A stretch of DNA of 64,000 bases from QHXW01 sp035297145 (GTDB taxonomy: Bacteria > Acidobacteriota > Terriglobia > Bryobacterales > Bryobacteraceae), in NCBI GenBank assembly GCA_035297145.1, contig DATGZN010000030.1, positions 24,991-88,990 on the forward strand. The letters are read 5' to 3'. The number at the start of each line of letters is the position of its first letter. Within the stretch, counting starts at the first letter, position 1. The translations under genes were made by a program, and so were the position numbers. The notes under the pieces were generated by a model. That model saw only the letters and a program-made list of their open reading frames with translations, searched no databases and had not been told where the DNA came from. Shown piece after piece: positions 5,399 through 13,863 of this stretch.

Positions 5399-7303
5399 GT
5401 GAATCTCTGCGCGGCTGCTTTCCCGTGGAACCCTAGTCCAGCCGGCAAGTGGAGGGGTTTGTCCGCCGCCGAGGCAAACGGGCAGAAGCGGGCTTATGCG
5501 GCTGCTCACTGCCTCTACACCAACGGGCGACTCAGCGCCGCTGAGGCCGCGCTCCGGCGAATCCTGGTCCTCCACCCAAAGGATTTCGACGCGCTTTTGC
5601 TTCTTGCGGCGATTCACTGCGGGAAAGATCAGGCGAAACGCGCCGAAATCCTGTCGCGCCGGGCGGTCGCCTCGAAGCCGAGTTCTCCCATCGCGCAGCA
5701 CCGCCTCGGCGTCGCATTCCAGAAGCAAAAGTGCTACGAGAAGGCGGCGAGGTGCTTTCGCCGGGCGCTCGCGCTTGATCCGTGCTTCGCCGAGGCCCAC
5801 CTTGATCTCGGGCATGCGCTTTACGAACAGGGGCACCTCGACCAGGCCGTAAAGAGCTTCCACCGCGCGCTCGCAATCAATCCTGCGGTGGCCCAAGCCC
5901 ACTACCGTCTGGGCAACGCGTTCTGGAATCAGGGACAGATCGCAGCGGCGATGGAGTGTTACCGCCGCGCCATCGCTCTCAAACCCGATTATGCGGCCGC
6001 CCTCAGCAATCTCGCTTTCACGATGAACTACGACGCCGAAGCGAGCCGCTCGGACATCTACGCAGCGCATCGTGCCCGGGCCGCAGTGTTTCCGCCACTT
6101 GAGGTTTTCGGCCGCACCTATCCGAACGACCGCAGGCCTGAGCGGCGTTTGCGAATCGGCTACGTCTCGGGCGACTTCTGCGAACACTCCGTCAGCTATT
6201 TCTTCGAGCCGCTCGTTGCGTCGCACAACCACTCTGAAGTCGAGGTGTTCGCTTACAGCTCGCTCAACCAGGCCGAAGAGGACGAGACCACTGCCCGGCT
6301 GCGGTCGCTTGCAGATCGCTGGATTTCCATCTGCCGCTGTGACGACCAGCATGCCGCGGAGCAAATTCACGCGGATCGTATCGATATCCTGGTCGACCTC
6401 GGAGGCTACACGACGCGAAGCCGCCTCGCTATCTTCGCTCTGAAGCCTGCGCCGGTGCAGGTCGCGTGGCTGGGATATCTCAACACCACTGGGCTTCGGG
6501 CGATGGACTATCGCATCACCGATGAGATCGCCGATCCGGCGGGAGAGACGGATCAGTTCAATAGTGAGACGCTAGTCCGTCTGCGGCCGCCCTTCCTCTG
6601 CTATCGTCCGTTCGATCACGCGCCACCGGTTTCCGCGCTGCCGGCGCACCGGGCAGGGCACGTGACGTTCGGCTCATTCAACGACCTTCCAAAGCTGACG
6701 CCGGGTGTCATCAAGCTGTGGGCAAGACTGTTGCACGCGGTCCGCGGCTCGCGCCTCATCATCAAGACGGAGCAGATGCGGGACGCCCCGACCGCGGGCC
6801 AGTTGCGCAGCCGATTCGCCGATGAAGGTATAGCGCCCGAGCGGATTGACCTTCTGGCGTGGCGGGCTAGGACCGTACATCACCTTGCGCGCTACGGACT
6901 TGTCGACGTCGCGCTTGATCCCTTCCCCTTCAACGGCGTGACCACGACGTGCGAGGCGCTATGGATGGGTGTGCCGGTGGTGACGCTGCTCGGCGACCGG
7001 CCCTATGCCCGTGTCGGCGCGAGCTTACTCGCCTCGGTCGGGCTTCAGGAGTTTGTCGCGGAAGACCCGGAATCCTATGTGGAAACGGCCGCCAGCCTCG
7101 CGGACGATCTTTCCCGTCTGACGGAATTGCGGCTCGGATTGCGCGATCGGATGCGTGCGTCACCACTTTGTGACGGAGCGGGGTTCGCTCGCACCATAGA
7201 GCAGGCCTATCGCCGCATGTGGCAAAACTGGTGCGCGCAACGGCCGTCGCCCGACGAAAAACTCGGGGACAGTTCCACTCAAGGCGGACATTGTCAAAGA
7301 TAG
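5399..7303 (+). CDS. TPR-containing GT41 protein O-glycosyltransferase (OGT/SPINDLY-like)
   Basis: A 634-residue protein. Five TPR repeats span about residues 30-198 and should bind the acceptor polypeptide. The two-lobed GT41 domain follows. RIGYVSGDFCEHSV (about 252-265) contains the family His263. IDILVDLGGYT and APVQVAWLGY are core motifs. FGSFNDLPKLTP carries the donor-phosphate Lys. FNGVTTTCEALWMGVP matches the nucleotide-sugar region and is closer to SPINDLY than to animal OGT, so the donor (GlcNAc, fucose or other) is open. The enzyme should be cytosolic and modify Ser/Thr. The GTG start is weak: there is no Shine-Dalgarno sequence, and the frame stays open upstream through the peptide gene. 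Translation may be coupled to that peptide, which ends 19 bases earlier. Confidence 0.9.
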   Translation: MNLCAAAFPWNPSPAGKWRGLSAAEANGQKRAYAAAHCLYTNGRLSAAEAALRRILVLHPKDFDALLLLAAIHCGKDQAKRAEILSRRAVASKPSSPIAQHRLGVAFQKQKCYEKAARCFRRALALDPCFAEAHLDLGHALYEQGHLDQAVKSFHRALAINPAVAQAHYRLGNAFWNQGQIAAAMECYRRAIALKPDYAAALSNLAFTMNYDAEASRSDIYAAHRARAAVFPPLEVFGRTYPNDRRPERRLRIGYVSGDFCEHSVSYFFEPLVASHNHSEVEVFAYSSLNQAEEDETTARLRSLADRWISICRCDDQHAAEQIHADRIDILVDLGGYTTRSRLAIFALKPAPVQVAWLGYLNTTGLRAMDYRITDEIADPAGETDQFNSETLVRLRPPFLCYRPFDHAPPVSALPAHRAGHVTFGSFNDLPKLTPGVIKLWARLLHAVRGSRLIIKTEQMRDAPTAGQLRSRFADEGIAPERIDLLAWRARTVHHLARYGLVDVALDPFPFNGVTTTCEALWMGVPVVTLLGDRPYARVGASLLASVGLQEFVAEDPESYVETAASLADDLSRLTELRLGLRDRMRASPLCDGAGFARTIEQAYRRMWQNWCAQRPSPDEKLGDSSTQGGHCQR

Positions 7304-7384
7304 TCTCCGTCCATTTTTCAACCGGACAACGCTTGGGATGGAACTCCCGCCGCGTAGTATTCGTAATTCACCAGGAGGTGAAGT

Positions 7385-9817
7385 GTGGAAACACTTGGGA
7401 ATGACCTTCGATACGCTTTCCGCGCCCTGGCCCGCGACCGCGGTTTTGCCATCGTCGCTATCCTGACTCTGGCGCTGGGCATCGGCGCTAATACTGCCAT
7501 CTTCTCCATCGTCAATAGCGTGCTACTGCGCCCGCTGGCCTACCGCGAGCCGGGACAGCTCGTGACCATCCGTGAGGTGGTTCCGTCGCTGAGTCATATC
7601 TACCCCACTCTTCCAGTCAACGCGTTGCATTTCGACGCGTGGCGCAAGCAATGCGCATCATTCGAATCGCTGGCCGAGATTGGATCGGGCACGCTCGACC
7701 TCACGGGCGCTGGTGAGCCCGTGCAACTTCACGCTGCTCTCGTTTCGGCGACTCTGTTCCACGTCCTCGGTGTCGAGCCCCGAATGGGCCGCAGTTTCCT
7801 CGAGGAGGAAGACCAGCCGGGACACGATCAATCCGTGGTTCTGACCGATTCCCTCTGGCGGAACCGCCTTGGCGCGGACCCATCCATTGTCGGCAAGAAA
7901 ATCCGCCTCGACGGCCTTCCCCACACGGTGGTGGGTGTGCTGCCTGCCTGGTTTCGATTTCCTCGTACCGAAACGCTGGGAGCATCTGGCGCTTTGGACG
8001 TACCGGCCGACATTTTCAAACCAATTGCCATTAACTTGAAGGACACTTCGCCCGAGGGCGAGTTCAACTACAACGTGATCGCTCGCTTGAAGCACGGAGC
8101 CACCGAGGCACGGGCATTGGCGGAACTCAACGTCGTGCAGGCCGGCATCGCCAAGAAGCTTCCTGAGAAGTTGGAATTGAAGGCCAAGCTGGAGCCGCTC
8201 GAAGAGGTCGTAGTGGGACCGGCGCGTCAAGGCCTGCTGGTTCTACTCAGTGCGGTTGGCGCCGTGCTGCTTATTGTTTGCGTGAATCTGGCTAATCTCC
8301 TGCTGGCACGGAGCGCCGGTCGCGCGCGCGAGTCCGCTATCCGGACCGCTTTGGGCGCGAGCCGTGCGCGGCTGCTGCGACAGGCCTTGACCGAGAGCCT
8401 TCTGCTCGCGATCGCTGGTGGTGCGCTGGGAGTAGTCCTCGCCTATTGGGGTCTGGAATTGCTGGTAAAGGGAGCACCTTTAGATTTACCGCGTCTGGAT
8501 GAAGTGCATTTGGATGGACGGGTGCTCACCTTTGCGCTCTTGATTTCGACAATAACTGGGCTGCTCTTCGGCATCCTTCCTGCTTGGCGGCTTTCGGGGG
8601 CGTCGCCACAGGACGCCCTGAAGGCGGGCAGCCACACCACCACCGAAGGAACTCGTGGTACGAGATTACGTGGGTTGCTGGTGAGCCTGGAGGTCGGCTT
8701 GAGCGCCGTACTCCTGATTGCCGCTGGTCTGCTCACCACAAGCTTTGTCCGCCTTATGCAAGTCGATAAAGGCTTCACGACGGAAAGCGTGCTCGCCGTG
8801 GATGTGGCGCTGCCCGACTCCAAGTACGACAAGCAGGAGCAACGTGAGCAGTTCTACCAGCGCGCCGTCGCCGGTGTGGAATCACTCCCCGGCGTCCGTT
8901 CCGCGGCGGTCATCAATCAGCTGCCGCTCCAAGGGGAAATGTGGGTGGATATCGTCTGGCTGCCTGGCGACAACCGGCCCATGTTCGAGCGGCCGTTCGC
9001 CAACATGCGGTTCATCAGCCCGGGTTATTTCAAAACTCTCGGCATCCCTCTGCGTCGCGGACGAACGTTCGAACAGACCGACCGCGGCAAGAAGATGGCG
9101 ATCATTTCGCAACGGGCGGCTGAGCGGCTGTGGCCCGGACAGGATCCTGTCGGGAGGCAGTTTGGCCACAACGAGAACGAAATGTACCAGGTGGCCGGAG
9201 TTGCCGCTGATGTGCGCGTAAGCTTGCACCAGGATCCGGTCCTCATGGTTTACCTGCCGTACTGGGATCGCGCCCGGTCCAATGCATCCTTGGTCGTGCG
9301 AACGGCAATGGATTCGCGCGCTATCGCCGCGGCCGTGCGCGCCGAGATCTGGAAGATCGACCCCGAGGTGCCGGTTCCCGCCATGCGCACCATGGACCAG
9401 GTGGTGTCCGATTCTGTTGGGCAACGGCGCTTCCAGATGTCGCTGCTGGCGTCTTTTGCCGCGGGCGCGTTGCTTCTGGCGAGTCTCGGAATCTACGGTG
9501 TGGTGTCGTATTCGGTATCGCGCCGCCGCAACGAAATCGGCATTCGTATAGCTCTGGGTGCGCGCGGAGGCGACGTCTACCGCATGGTCCTCCGCCAGGG
9601 ATTGGCGCCGGTTGCGCTGGGCCTGATTGCCGGAGTCGCCGTTGCACTAGCGGCCGGCCGGATTTTGAGCAGCCTCCTATTCCAAGTGAGCCCTACCGAT
9701 CCGTTCACGATTGGCGCCGTCACGATACTGCTAGCCGCAGTCGCCGTGGTTGCCTGCTCGGTTCCCGCGGTGCGCGCCATGCGCGTGGAGCCGATGAAGG
9801 CTCTGCGGTACGAATAA
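7385..9817 (+). CDS. ADOP-family permease (FtsX/MacB-like, duplicated), copy 1
   Basis: An 810-residue permease of the acidobacterial duplicated orphan permease type. Each half has a MacB-type periplasmic domain and FtsX membrane segments. Seen here are an N-terminal helix with the hallmark LALGIGANTAIFSIVNSVLLRPL, a central set of helices (about 278-400), a further helix after residue 430, a second periplasmic domain, and C-terminal helices ending SVPAVRAMRVEPMKALRYE. The start is GTG, with AGGAGGT 5 bases upstream. No ABC ATPase is nearby, which is normal for the family; the substrate is unknown. It follows the GT41 gene by 81 bases, and a decayed copy of its own beginning lies upstream of that gene. 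Export of, or resistance to, a modified peptide is possible but unproven. Confidence 0.92.
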   Translation: METLGNDLRYAFRALARDRGFAIVAILTLALGIGANTAIFSIVNSVLLRPLAYREPGQLVTIREVVPSLSHIYPTLPVNALHFDAWRKQCASFESLAEIGSGTLDLTGAGEPVQLHAALVSATLFHVLGVEPRMGRSFLEEEDQPGHDQSVVLTDSLWRNRLGADPSIVGKKIRLDGLPHTVVGVLPAWFRFPRTETLGASGALDVPADIFKPIAINLKDTSPEGEFNYNVIARLKHGATEARALAELNVVQAGIAKKLPEKLELKAKLEPLEEVVVGPARQGLLVLLSAVGAVLLIVCVNLANLLLARSAGRARESAIRTALGASRARLLRQALTESLLLAIAGGALGVVLAYWGLELLVKGAPLDLPRLDEVHLDGRVLTFALLISTITGLLFGILPAWRLSGASPQDALKAGSHTTTEGTRGTRLRGLLVSLEVGLSAVLLIAAGLLTTSFVRLMQVDKGFTTESVLAVDVALPDSKYDKQEQREQFYQRAVAGVESLPGVRSAAVINQLPLQGEMWVDIVWLPGDNRPMFERPFANMRFISPGYFKTLGIPLRRGRTFEQTDRGKKMAIISQRAAERLWPGQDPVGRQFGHNENEMYQVAGVAADVRVSLHQDPVLMVYLPYWDRARSNASLVVRTAMDSRAIAAAVRAEIWKIDPEVPVPAMRTMDQVVSDSVGQRRFQMSLLASFAAGALLLASLGIYGVVSYSVSRRRNEIGIRIALGARGGDVYRMVLRQGLAPVALGLIAGVAVALAAGRILSSLLFQVSPTDPFTIGAVTILLAAVAVVACSVPAVRAMRVEPMKALRYE

Positions 9818-9892
9818 TTGCCTCCTTTTCCCTGAACGAAACGTATTGTCTTTTGGCACCACTAATTCTAGGGAACTGCGCGGGGCGAAAGT

Positions 9893-12349
9893 ATGTTTCA
9901 AGACCTGGCCTTTGGACTCAAACTGCTGTGGAAAAATAAGGCGTTCACGCTGGCGGCGCTGGTGACCCTGGCGCTCTGCATTGGCGCAAATACCTCCATC
10001 TTTACGGTTCTCGATGGTGTGCTCCTGCGCGGTCTGCCCTTTCCCGAGCCCGACCGCCTGGTCACCATGTACAACCTCTACCCGGGCGTCGGGGTTACCG
10101 ATCATGGCTCGAACTCCGTCCCGAATTATCTCGACCGCCGCAAGCTGACCGGCGTCTTCTCGGAAGTCGCGCTCATCGGTGACGATGGCTATGACGTGGG
10201 TCTGGCCAATACACCACAGCGCATCCACGGCCTGTATGTCACCCCCTCTTACTTCCGGATCCTGGCAGTCCAGCCGATTCTTGGGCGGATTTTCACCGAA
10301 GAAGAAGCGACTCAAGGCAAAGACAACGTGGCGATCCTTAGCGAAGGCCTGTGGAAGGATATGTTCGGGCGCGATCGCAACGTGCTTGGCCGGGACATTC
10401 GTCTGAGTGGCGTGCCGCATCGGATTATAGGCGTTTTGCCGGAACGGTTTGCGTCTCTCGGCGGAGAGCCTCCTCGCATCTGGCTGCCATTCGCCTTCAC
10501 GCCCGACCAGACCTCCGATGACGCGCGCCACAACAACAACTGGGGGATGATCGCCAGACTACGGCCGGGCGTAACTGTCGCGCGCGCCCAGGAGCGAATC
10601 AACGCCCTGAACAGGCAGGACCTGGATCGCTTTCCGCAATACAAGGCGCTGCTGATAAGTGCCAAATTCCAGACGAGAGTGATCGGCTTGCAGGATGAGC
10701 TGGTGCGCGATGTGCGCCCTATCCTTTACCTTTTGCAGGCCGCAGTGGCGTTTGTACTGTTAATTGGCTGCGTCAATCTGGCCAACTTGATGCTGGTTCG
10801 TTCGAACGTCCGCATGAAAGAGCTTGCCATCCGTTTCAGTCTGGGCGCCGGACGTTGGCGGATCGCGCGTCAGCTTCTGACGGAAAGCCTGACGCTGGCA
10901 GTGTTGGGCGGCGCGCTTGGCATCGCAGTTGGTATTGGCGGTGTGAAGCTGCTCGTCACGCTAGCCGCGGATAACCTGCCCCGCGCCGGCGACATCCATA
11001 TTGATGGTGGTGTACTTGCATTTACGGCCGCCATGGCGGTGTTCACGGGGCTCGTATTTGGCAGTGTGCCCCTCATTCACGTAATGCGAAGTAATCTGAA
11101 CGAGATATTCCGCGGCAATGAGCGCTCCGGCACCATGGGCCGCCACGCGATGTGGGTGCGCTCGGCGTTGGTTGTCTGCCAGGTGTCGCTCGCCTTCGTT
11201 CTCCTCATCGGCTCCGGCCTGCTCACGCTGAGCTTCGCCCGCCTGCTGACGGTCAGACCCGGCTTTCAATCGGAGAACGTGATCACCGCCCAGTTTTCAC
11301 TGCCCGAAGCTCGATACAAAGACGATCCCGCAGTGCGGAACTTCGTCTCGTCGCTGCTGGAAAAGTTGCGCGCCACGCCTGGTGTGACGCATGCCGGCGC
11401 TACCACGTATTTGCCATTCAGCGGCAACAATAATGCGAGCGTCATCTCAATCGACAGCTACCCGCTCGCGCCCGGCGAGAATCCGCCGGTACCCGGCTGG
11501 AACACCGTGGACTCGGGTTATATCCCCACGATGAACATCCCGATCCTGGAGGGGCGCAACTTCACCGAGGGCGACGGGCCGGACTCGCAGAAAGTGGCTC
11601 TGATCGATCAGTTCCTTGCGCACAAGTATTGGCCGAACGGCGGCGCTATTGGCAATACTCTGCGCCGCGGCATCGACGACGGCGACAAAAACGCGAAGAA
11701 AGAACCACATTTCACCATCGTCGGCGTAGTCGGCAGCGTGAAGACCGGCGACTTGGCGGAACAGAATCCGGTCGGGCAGGTCTACTTTTTCCATACACAG
11801 TGGCCGCATCGCGAAATGCACCTGGTGGTCAAAGCGACTCGCGACGATCCGCAGTTAATCAGTACAATCCGTCGCGAAATCCTCCAAGCCGACCCGGAGC
11901 TTCCGCTGTTTGACACCAAGACCATGCCCGAGCGCGTTTCCGCCTCGCTCGTGGACCGCCGCGCGCCGATGATTCTGTGCCTGATCTTCGGCGGTCTGGC
12001 GCTGTTGCTTTCCGCCATCGGCGTGTACGGCGTGCTGGCTTATTCCGTGACGCAGCGGACGCGTGAATTCGGCATCCGCATGGCGCTTGGCGCGGAAATG
12101 CGCGATGTCCTGGGCATGGTGCTCTGGCAAGGGCTTCGTCTGGCGGGCGTCGGCCTGATGATCGGCGCAGCCGTGGCATTTCTGCTCACGCGATTCATCG
12201 CCACCATGCTCTACGACGTCAAGCCCGCTGATCCCACGGTGTTCCTGCTCGGCGCGGCAGTGTTGGGCGCCGTCGCGGCTATTGCATCACTCGTACCATC
12301 AGTGAGGGCGGTTCGCATCCGGCCGGCCGTGGCGCTGCGTTGGGAATAG
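9893..12349 (+). CDS. ADOP-family permease, copy 2
   Basis: An 818-residue protein with the same plan as its upstream neighbour. The N-terminal segment contains LALCIGANTSIFTVLDGVLLRGL. The first MacB-like periplasmic region is followed by the central FtsX helices with CVNLANLMLVRSNVRMKELAIR. The second half ends VPSVRAVRIRPAVALRWE. Sequence differs widely from copy 1, so this is not a recent duplicate. The gap to copy 1 is 75 bases without a clear terminator, so the two may be co-transcribed. The ribosome binding site is weak. As with all ADOPs no ATPase partner is encoded here and the substrate cannot be inferred. Confidence 0.92.
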   Translation: MFQDLAFGLKLLWKNKAFTLAALVTLALCIGANTSIFTVLDGVLLRGLPFPEPDRLVTMYNLYPGVGVTDHGSNSVPNYLDRRKLTGVFSEVALIGDDGYDVGLANTPQRIHGLYVTPSYFRILAVQPILGRIFTEEEATQGKDNVAILSEGLWKDMFGRDRNVLGRDIRLSGVPHRIIGVLPERFASLGGEPPRIWLPFAFTPDQTSDDARHNNNWGMIARLRPGVTVARAQERINALNRQDLDRFPQYKALLISAKFQTRVIGLQDELVRDVRPILYLLQAAVAFVLLIGCVNLANLMLVRSNVRMKELAIRFSLGAGRWRIARQLLTESLTLAVLGGALGIAVGIGGVKLLVTLAADNLPRAGDIHIDGGVLAFTAAMAVFTGLVFGSVPLIHVMRSNLNEIFRGNERSGTMGRHAMWVRSALVVCQVSLAFVLLIGSGLLTLSFARLLTVRPGFQSENVITAQFSLPEARYKDDPAVRNFVSSLLEKLRATPGVTHAGATTYLPFSGNNNASVISIDSYPLAPGENPPVPGWNTVDSGYIPTMNIPILEGRNFTEGDGPDSQKVALIDQFLAHKYWPNGGAIGNTLRRGIDDGDKNAKKEPHFTIVGVVGSVKTGDLAEQNPVGQVYFFHTQWPHREMHLVVKATRDDPQLISTIRREILQADPELPLFDTKTMPERVSASLVDRRAPMILCLIFGGLALLLSAIGVYGVLAYSVTQRTREFGIRMALGAEMRDVLGMVLWQGLRLAGVGLMIGAAVAFLLTRFIATMLYDVKPADPTVFLLGAAVLGAVAAIASLVPSVRAVRIRPAVALRWE

Positions 12350-12365
12350 GCGCGCTACTCCAACA

Positions 12366-13283
12366 TCACACCGGCTTGGCCAAGTCCCGGTGCGTTACCT
12401 TTGCCCGGTAACCGGCGTCAGCCAGGTTCTTGCGGATCTGGTCGGCCATCATCACCGAGCGGTGATGGCCGCCGGTGCAGCCGAACGCGATGGTGAGATA
12501 ACTCTTGCCCTCGCGAATGTAGTGGGGCAGCAGGTAGATGAGCAGGTCGGAGATGCGGTCGACGAACTCCACGGTTTGCGGGAACGAGCGGATGTAGCGC
12601 GCCACGCTGGGATGCCGGCCGGTGAGTTTCTTGAAGCGCGGGATGTAGTTGGGGTTGGGAAGAAACCGCACATCGAAGACAAGGTCGGCATCGGGCGGTA
12701 CGCCGTGACGGTAGCCGAAGCTGGTCACGTAGACCATGATCTTTTGCTCGTCGCGCTCACCGACAAACTTTTCGCGGATGAAATCGCGCAACTCATGCAC
12801 CGTAAACTTCGAAGTATTGATCGTCAAATCCGCCAACTTGCGAATGGGGCCGAGCAGCTTGCGCTCCTGCTGAATGCTCTTGCTGATGGATTGATCGGTT
12901 CCCAGAGGGTGCGGACGGCGGGTCTCGCTGAAGCGGCGCACAATGGTGTCGTCGTCCGATTCCATGAAGAGCAGGCGCGTGGGAATCTCGCGGCGAATGC
13001 GTGCGTAAATCTCCGGGAAGCGCTTCAAACCCTGCCCCTCGCGGATATCCACTACTAACGCGGCGAAACGGATGGAGGCGGAATCGCGCGTGAGTTCCGC
13101 GAACTTGGGGATCAGGCCGATGGGCAGATTGTCGACGGAGTAATAGCCCAGGTCTTCGAATACCTTGAGCACGGAGCCTTTGCCCGAACCGCTCAGGCCC
13201 GTGATGATGACCAGTTCGGCGCTGGGCGCGGCGCCCTTGTCGCCTAAACGGCGCTGTGGCTGGTCCGGGCTAGGATGAGCCAT
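12366..13283 (-). CDS. rapZ: RNase adapter / nucleotide-binding protein RapZ
   Basis: A 305-residue RapZ (YvcJ) homologue. The Walker A motif GLSGSGKG is at residues 29-36, DNLP follows the YYSVDNLPIGLIPKF stretch, and the C-terminal domain carries the invariant GCTGGHHRSVMMAD. In enterobacteria RapZ binds GlmZ-type RNA and steers RNase E to control GlmS; in Firmicutes YvcJ has other roles, so the exact target here is open. It starts 6 bases after the hpf stop and belongs to the rpoN-hpf-rapZ block, which is widely conserved with sigma-54. The 3' end faces ADOP copy 2 across 16 bases. Confidence 0.96.
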   Translation of the reverse strand: MAHPSPDQPQRRLGDKGAAPSAELVIITGLSGSGKGSVLKVFEDLGYYSVDNLPIGLIPKFAELTRDSASIRFAALVVDIREGQGLKRFPEIYARIRREIPTRLLFMESDDDTIVRRFSETRRPHPLGTDQSISKSIQQERKLLGPIRKLADLTINTSKFTVHELRDFIREKFVGERDEQKIMVYVTSFGYRHGVPPDADLVFDVRFLPNPNYIPRFKKLTGRHPSVARYIRSFPQTVEFVDRISDLLIYLLPHYIREGKSYLTIAFGCTGGHHRSVMMADQIRKNLADAGYRAKVTHRDLAKPV

Positions 13284-13289
13284 CCGGTG

Positions 13290-13832
13290 TCAGGCTTCCA
13301 CCAGATCGAAATTGCCATCGCGGCGGCGCACGAGAACCGCCAGGCGGTCGGTCTCGGCGTCGCGATAGGCCAGATAGTCCCGGCCCTTTTCCATTTCGAG
13401 CAGCGCCTCATCCAGCGTCATAGGCTTGCGGCGCTCCTGGTGATTGATGCGAAAAATTTTCTTTTCTTCGGTTTCGCTGGAAAGCTCCGCCGGTGCCGGC
13501 GCAGTCTCGGCCTCCGCTACGGTTCTCCTTGGCGAGCGCTTTGTGTCCCGCCATTTGGCCCGAACCTTAATGGCCTGCTTTTCGAGCTTCTCGATGGCCG
13601 CGTGGATAGCCGTGAACAAGTCGGCATTCTCCCCTAAGCACACCAAGGGATGATTGTGGTAGTTGATCGTTATCTCGGCACGATGCAGGTGCCGCTCATG
13701 AGAGAGGACCACGTGGGCCTCTCGTTCGTCCTTCCCGTCGAGCAGTTTCCCAACCTTGTCCATCCGCGCTTTGATCTTCTGAAGCTGCGCGGGAGCCAGT
13801 TCCACTTGCCTGCCAGTGTATGTGATTCGCAT
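13290..13832 (-). CDS. hpf: Ribosome hibernation promoting factor, long form
   Basis: A 180-residue long-form HPF. The N-terminal S30AE fold (about residues 1-100) begins MRITYTGRQVELAPAQLQKI and has the conserved AEITINYHNHPLVC stretch that sits in the small-subunit tRNA/mRNA channel. A charged linker rich in Ala, Pro and Glu (105-125) leads to the C-terminal dimerisation domain (126-180) with KPMTLDEALLEME and DYLAYRDAETDRLAVLVRR. Long HPFs dimerise 70S ribosomes into inactive 100S particles on starvation. It lies between rpoN (31 bases upstream) and rapZ (6 bases downstream), so it is probably in the same operon. Confidence 0.96.
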   Translation of the reverse strand: MRITYTGRQVELAPAQLQKIKARMDKVGKLLDGKDEREAHVVLSHERHLHRAEITINYHNHPLVCLGENADLFTAIHAAIEKLEKQAIKVRAKWRDTKRSPRRTVAEAETAPAPAELSSETEEKKIFRINHQERRKPMTLDEALLEMEKGRDYLAYRDAETDRLAVLVRRRDGNFDLVEA

Positions 13833-13863
13833 GTGTGGACCTCCGGGGTCAACCGGGACCAGT

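Noticed and set aside
5333..6370. A 345-residue minus-strand frame opposite the GT41 gene
   Set aside because: The plus strand contains five TPRs and GT41 motifs; the antisense frame has no domain and also covers the peptide gene stop.
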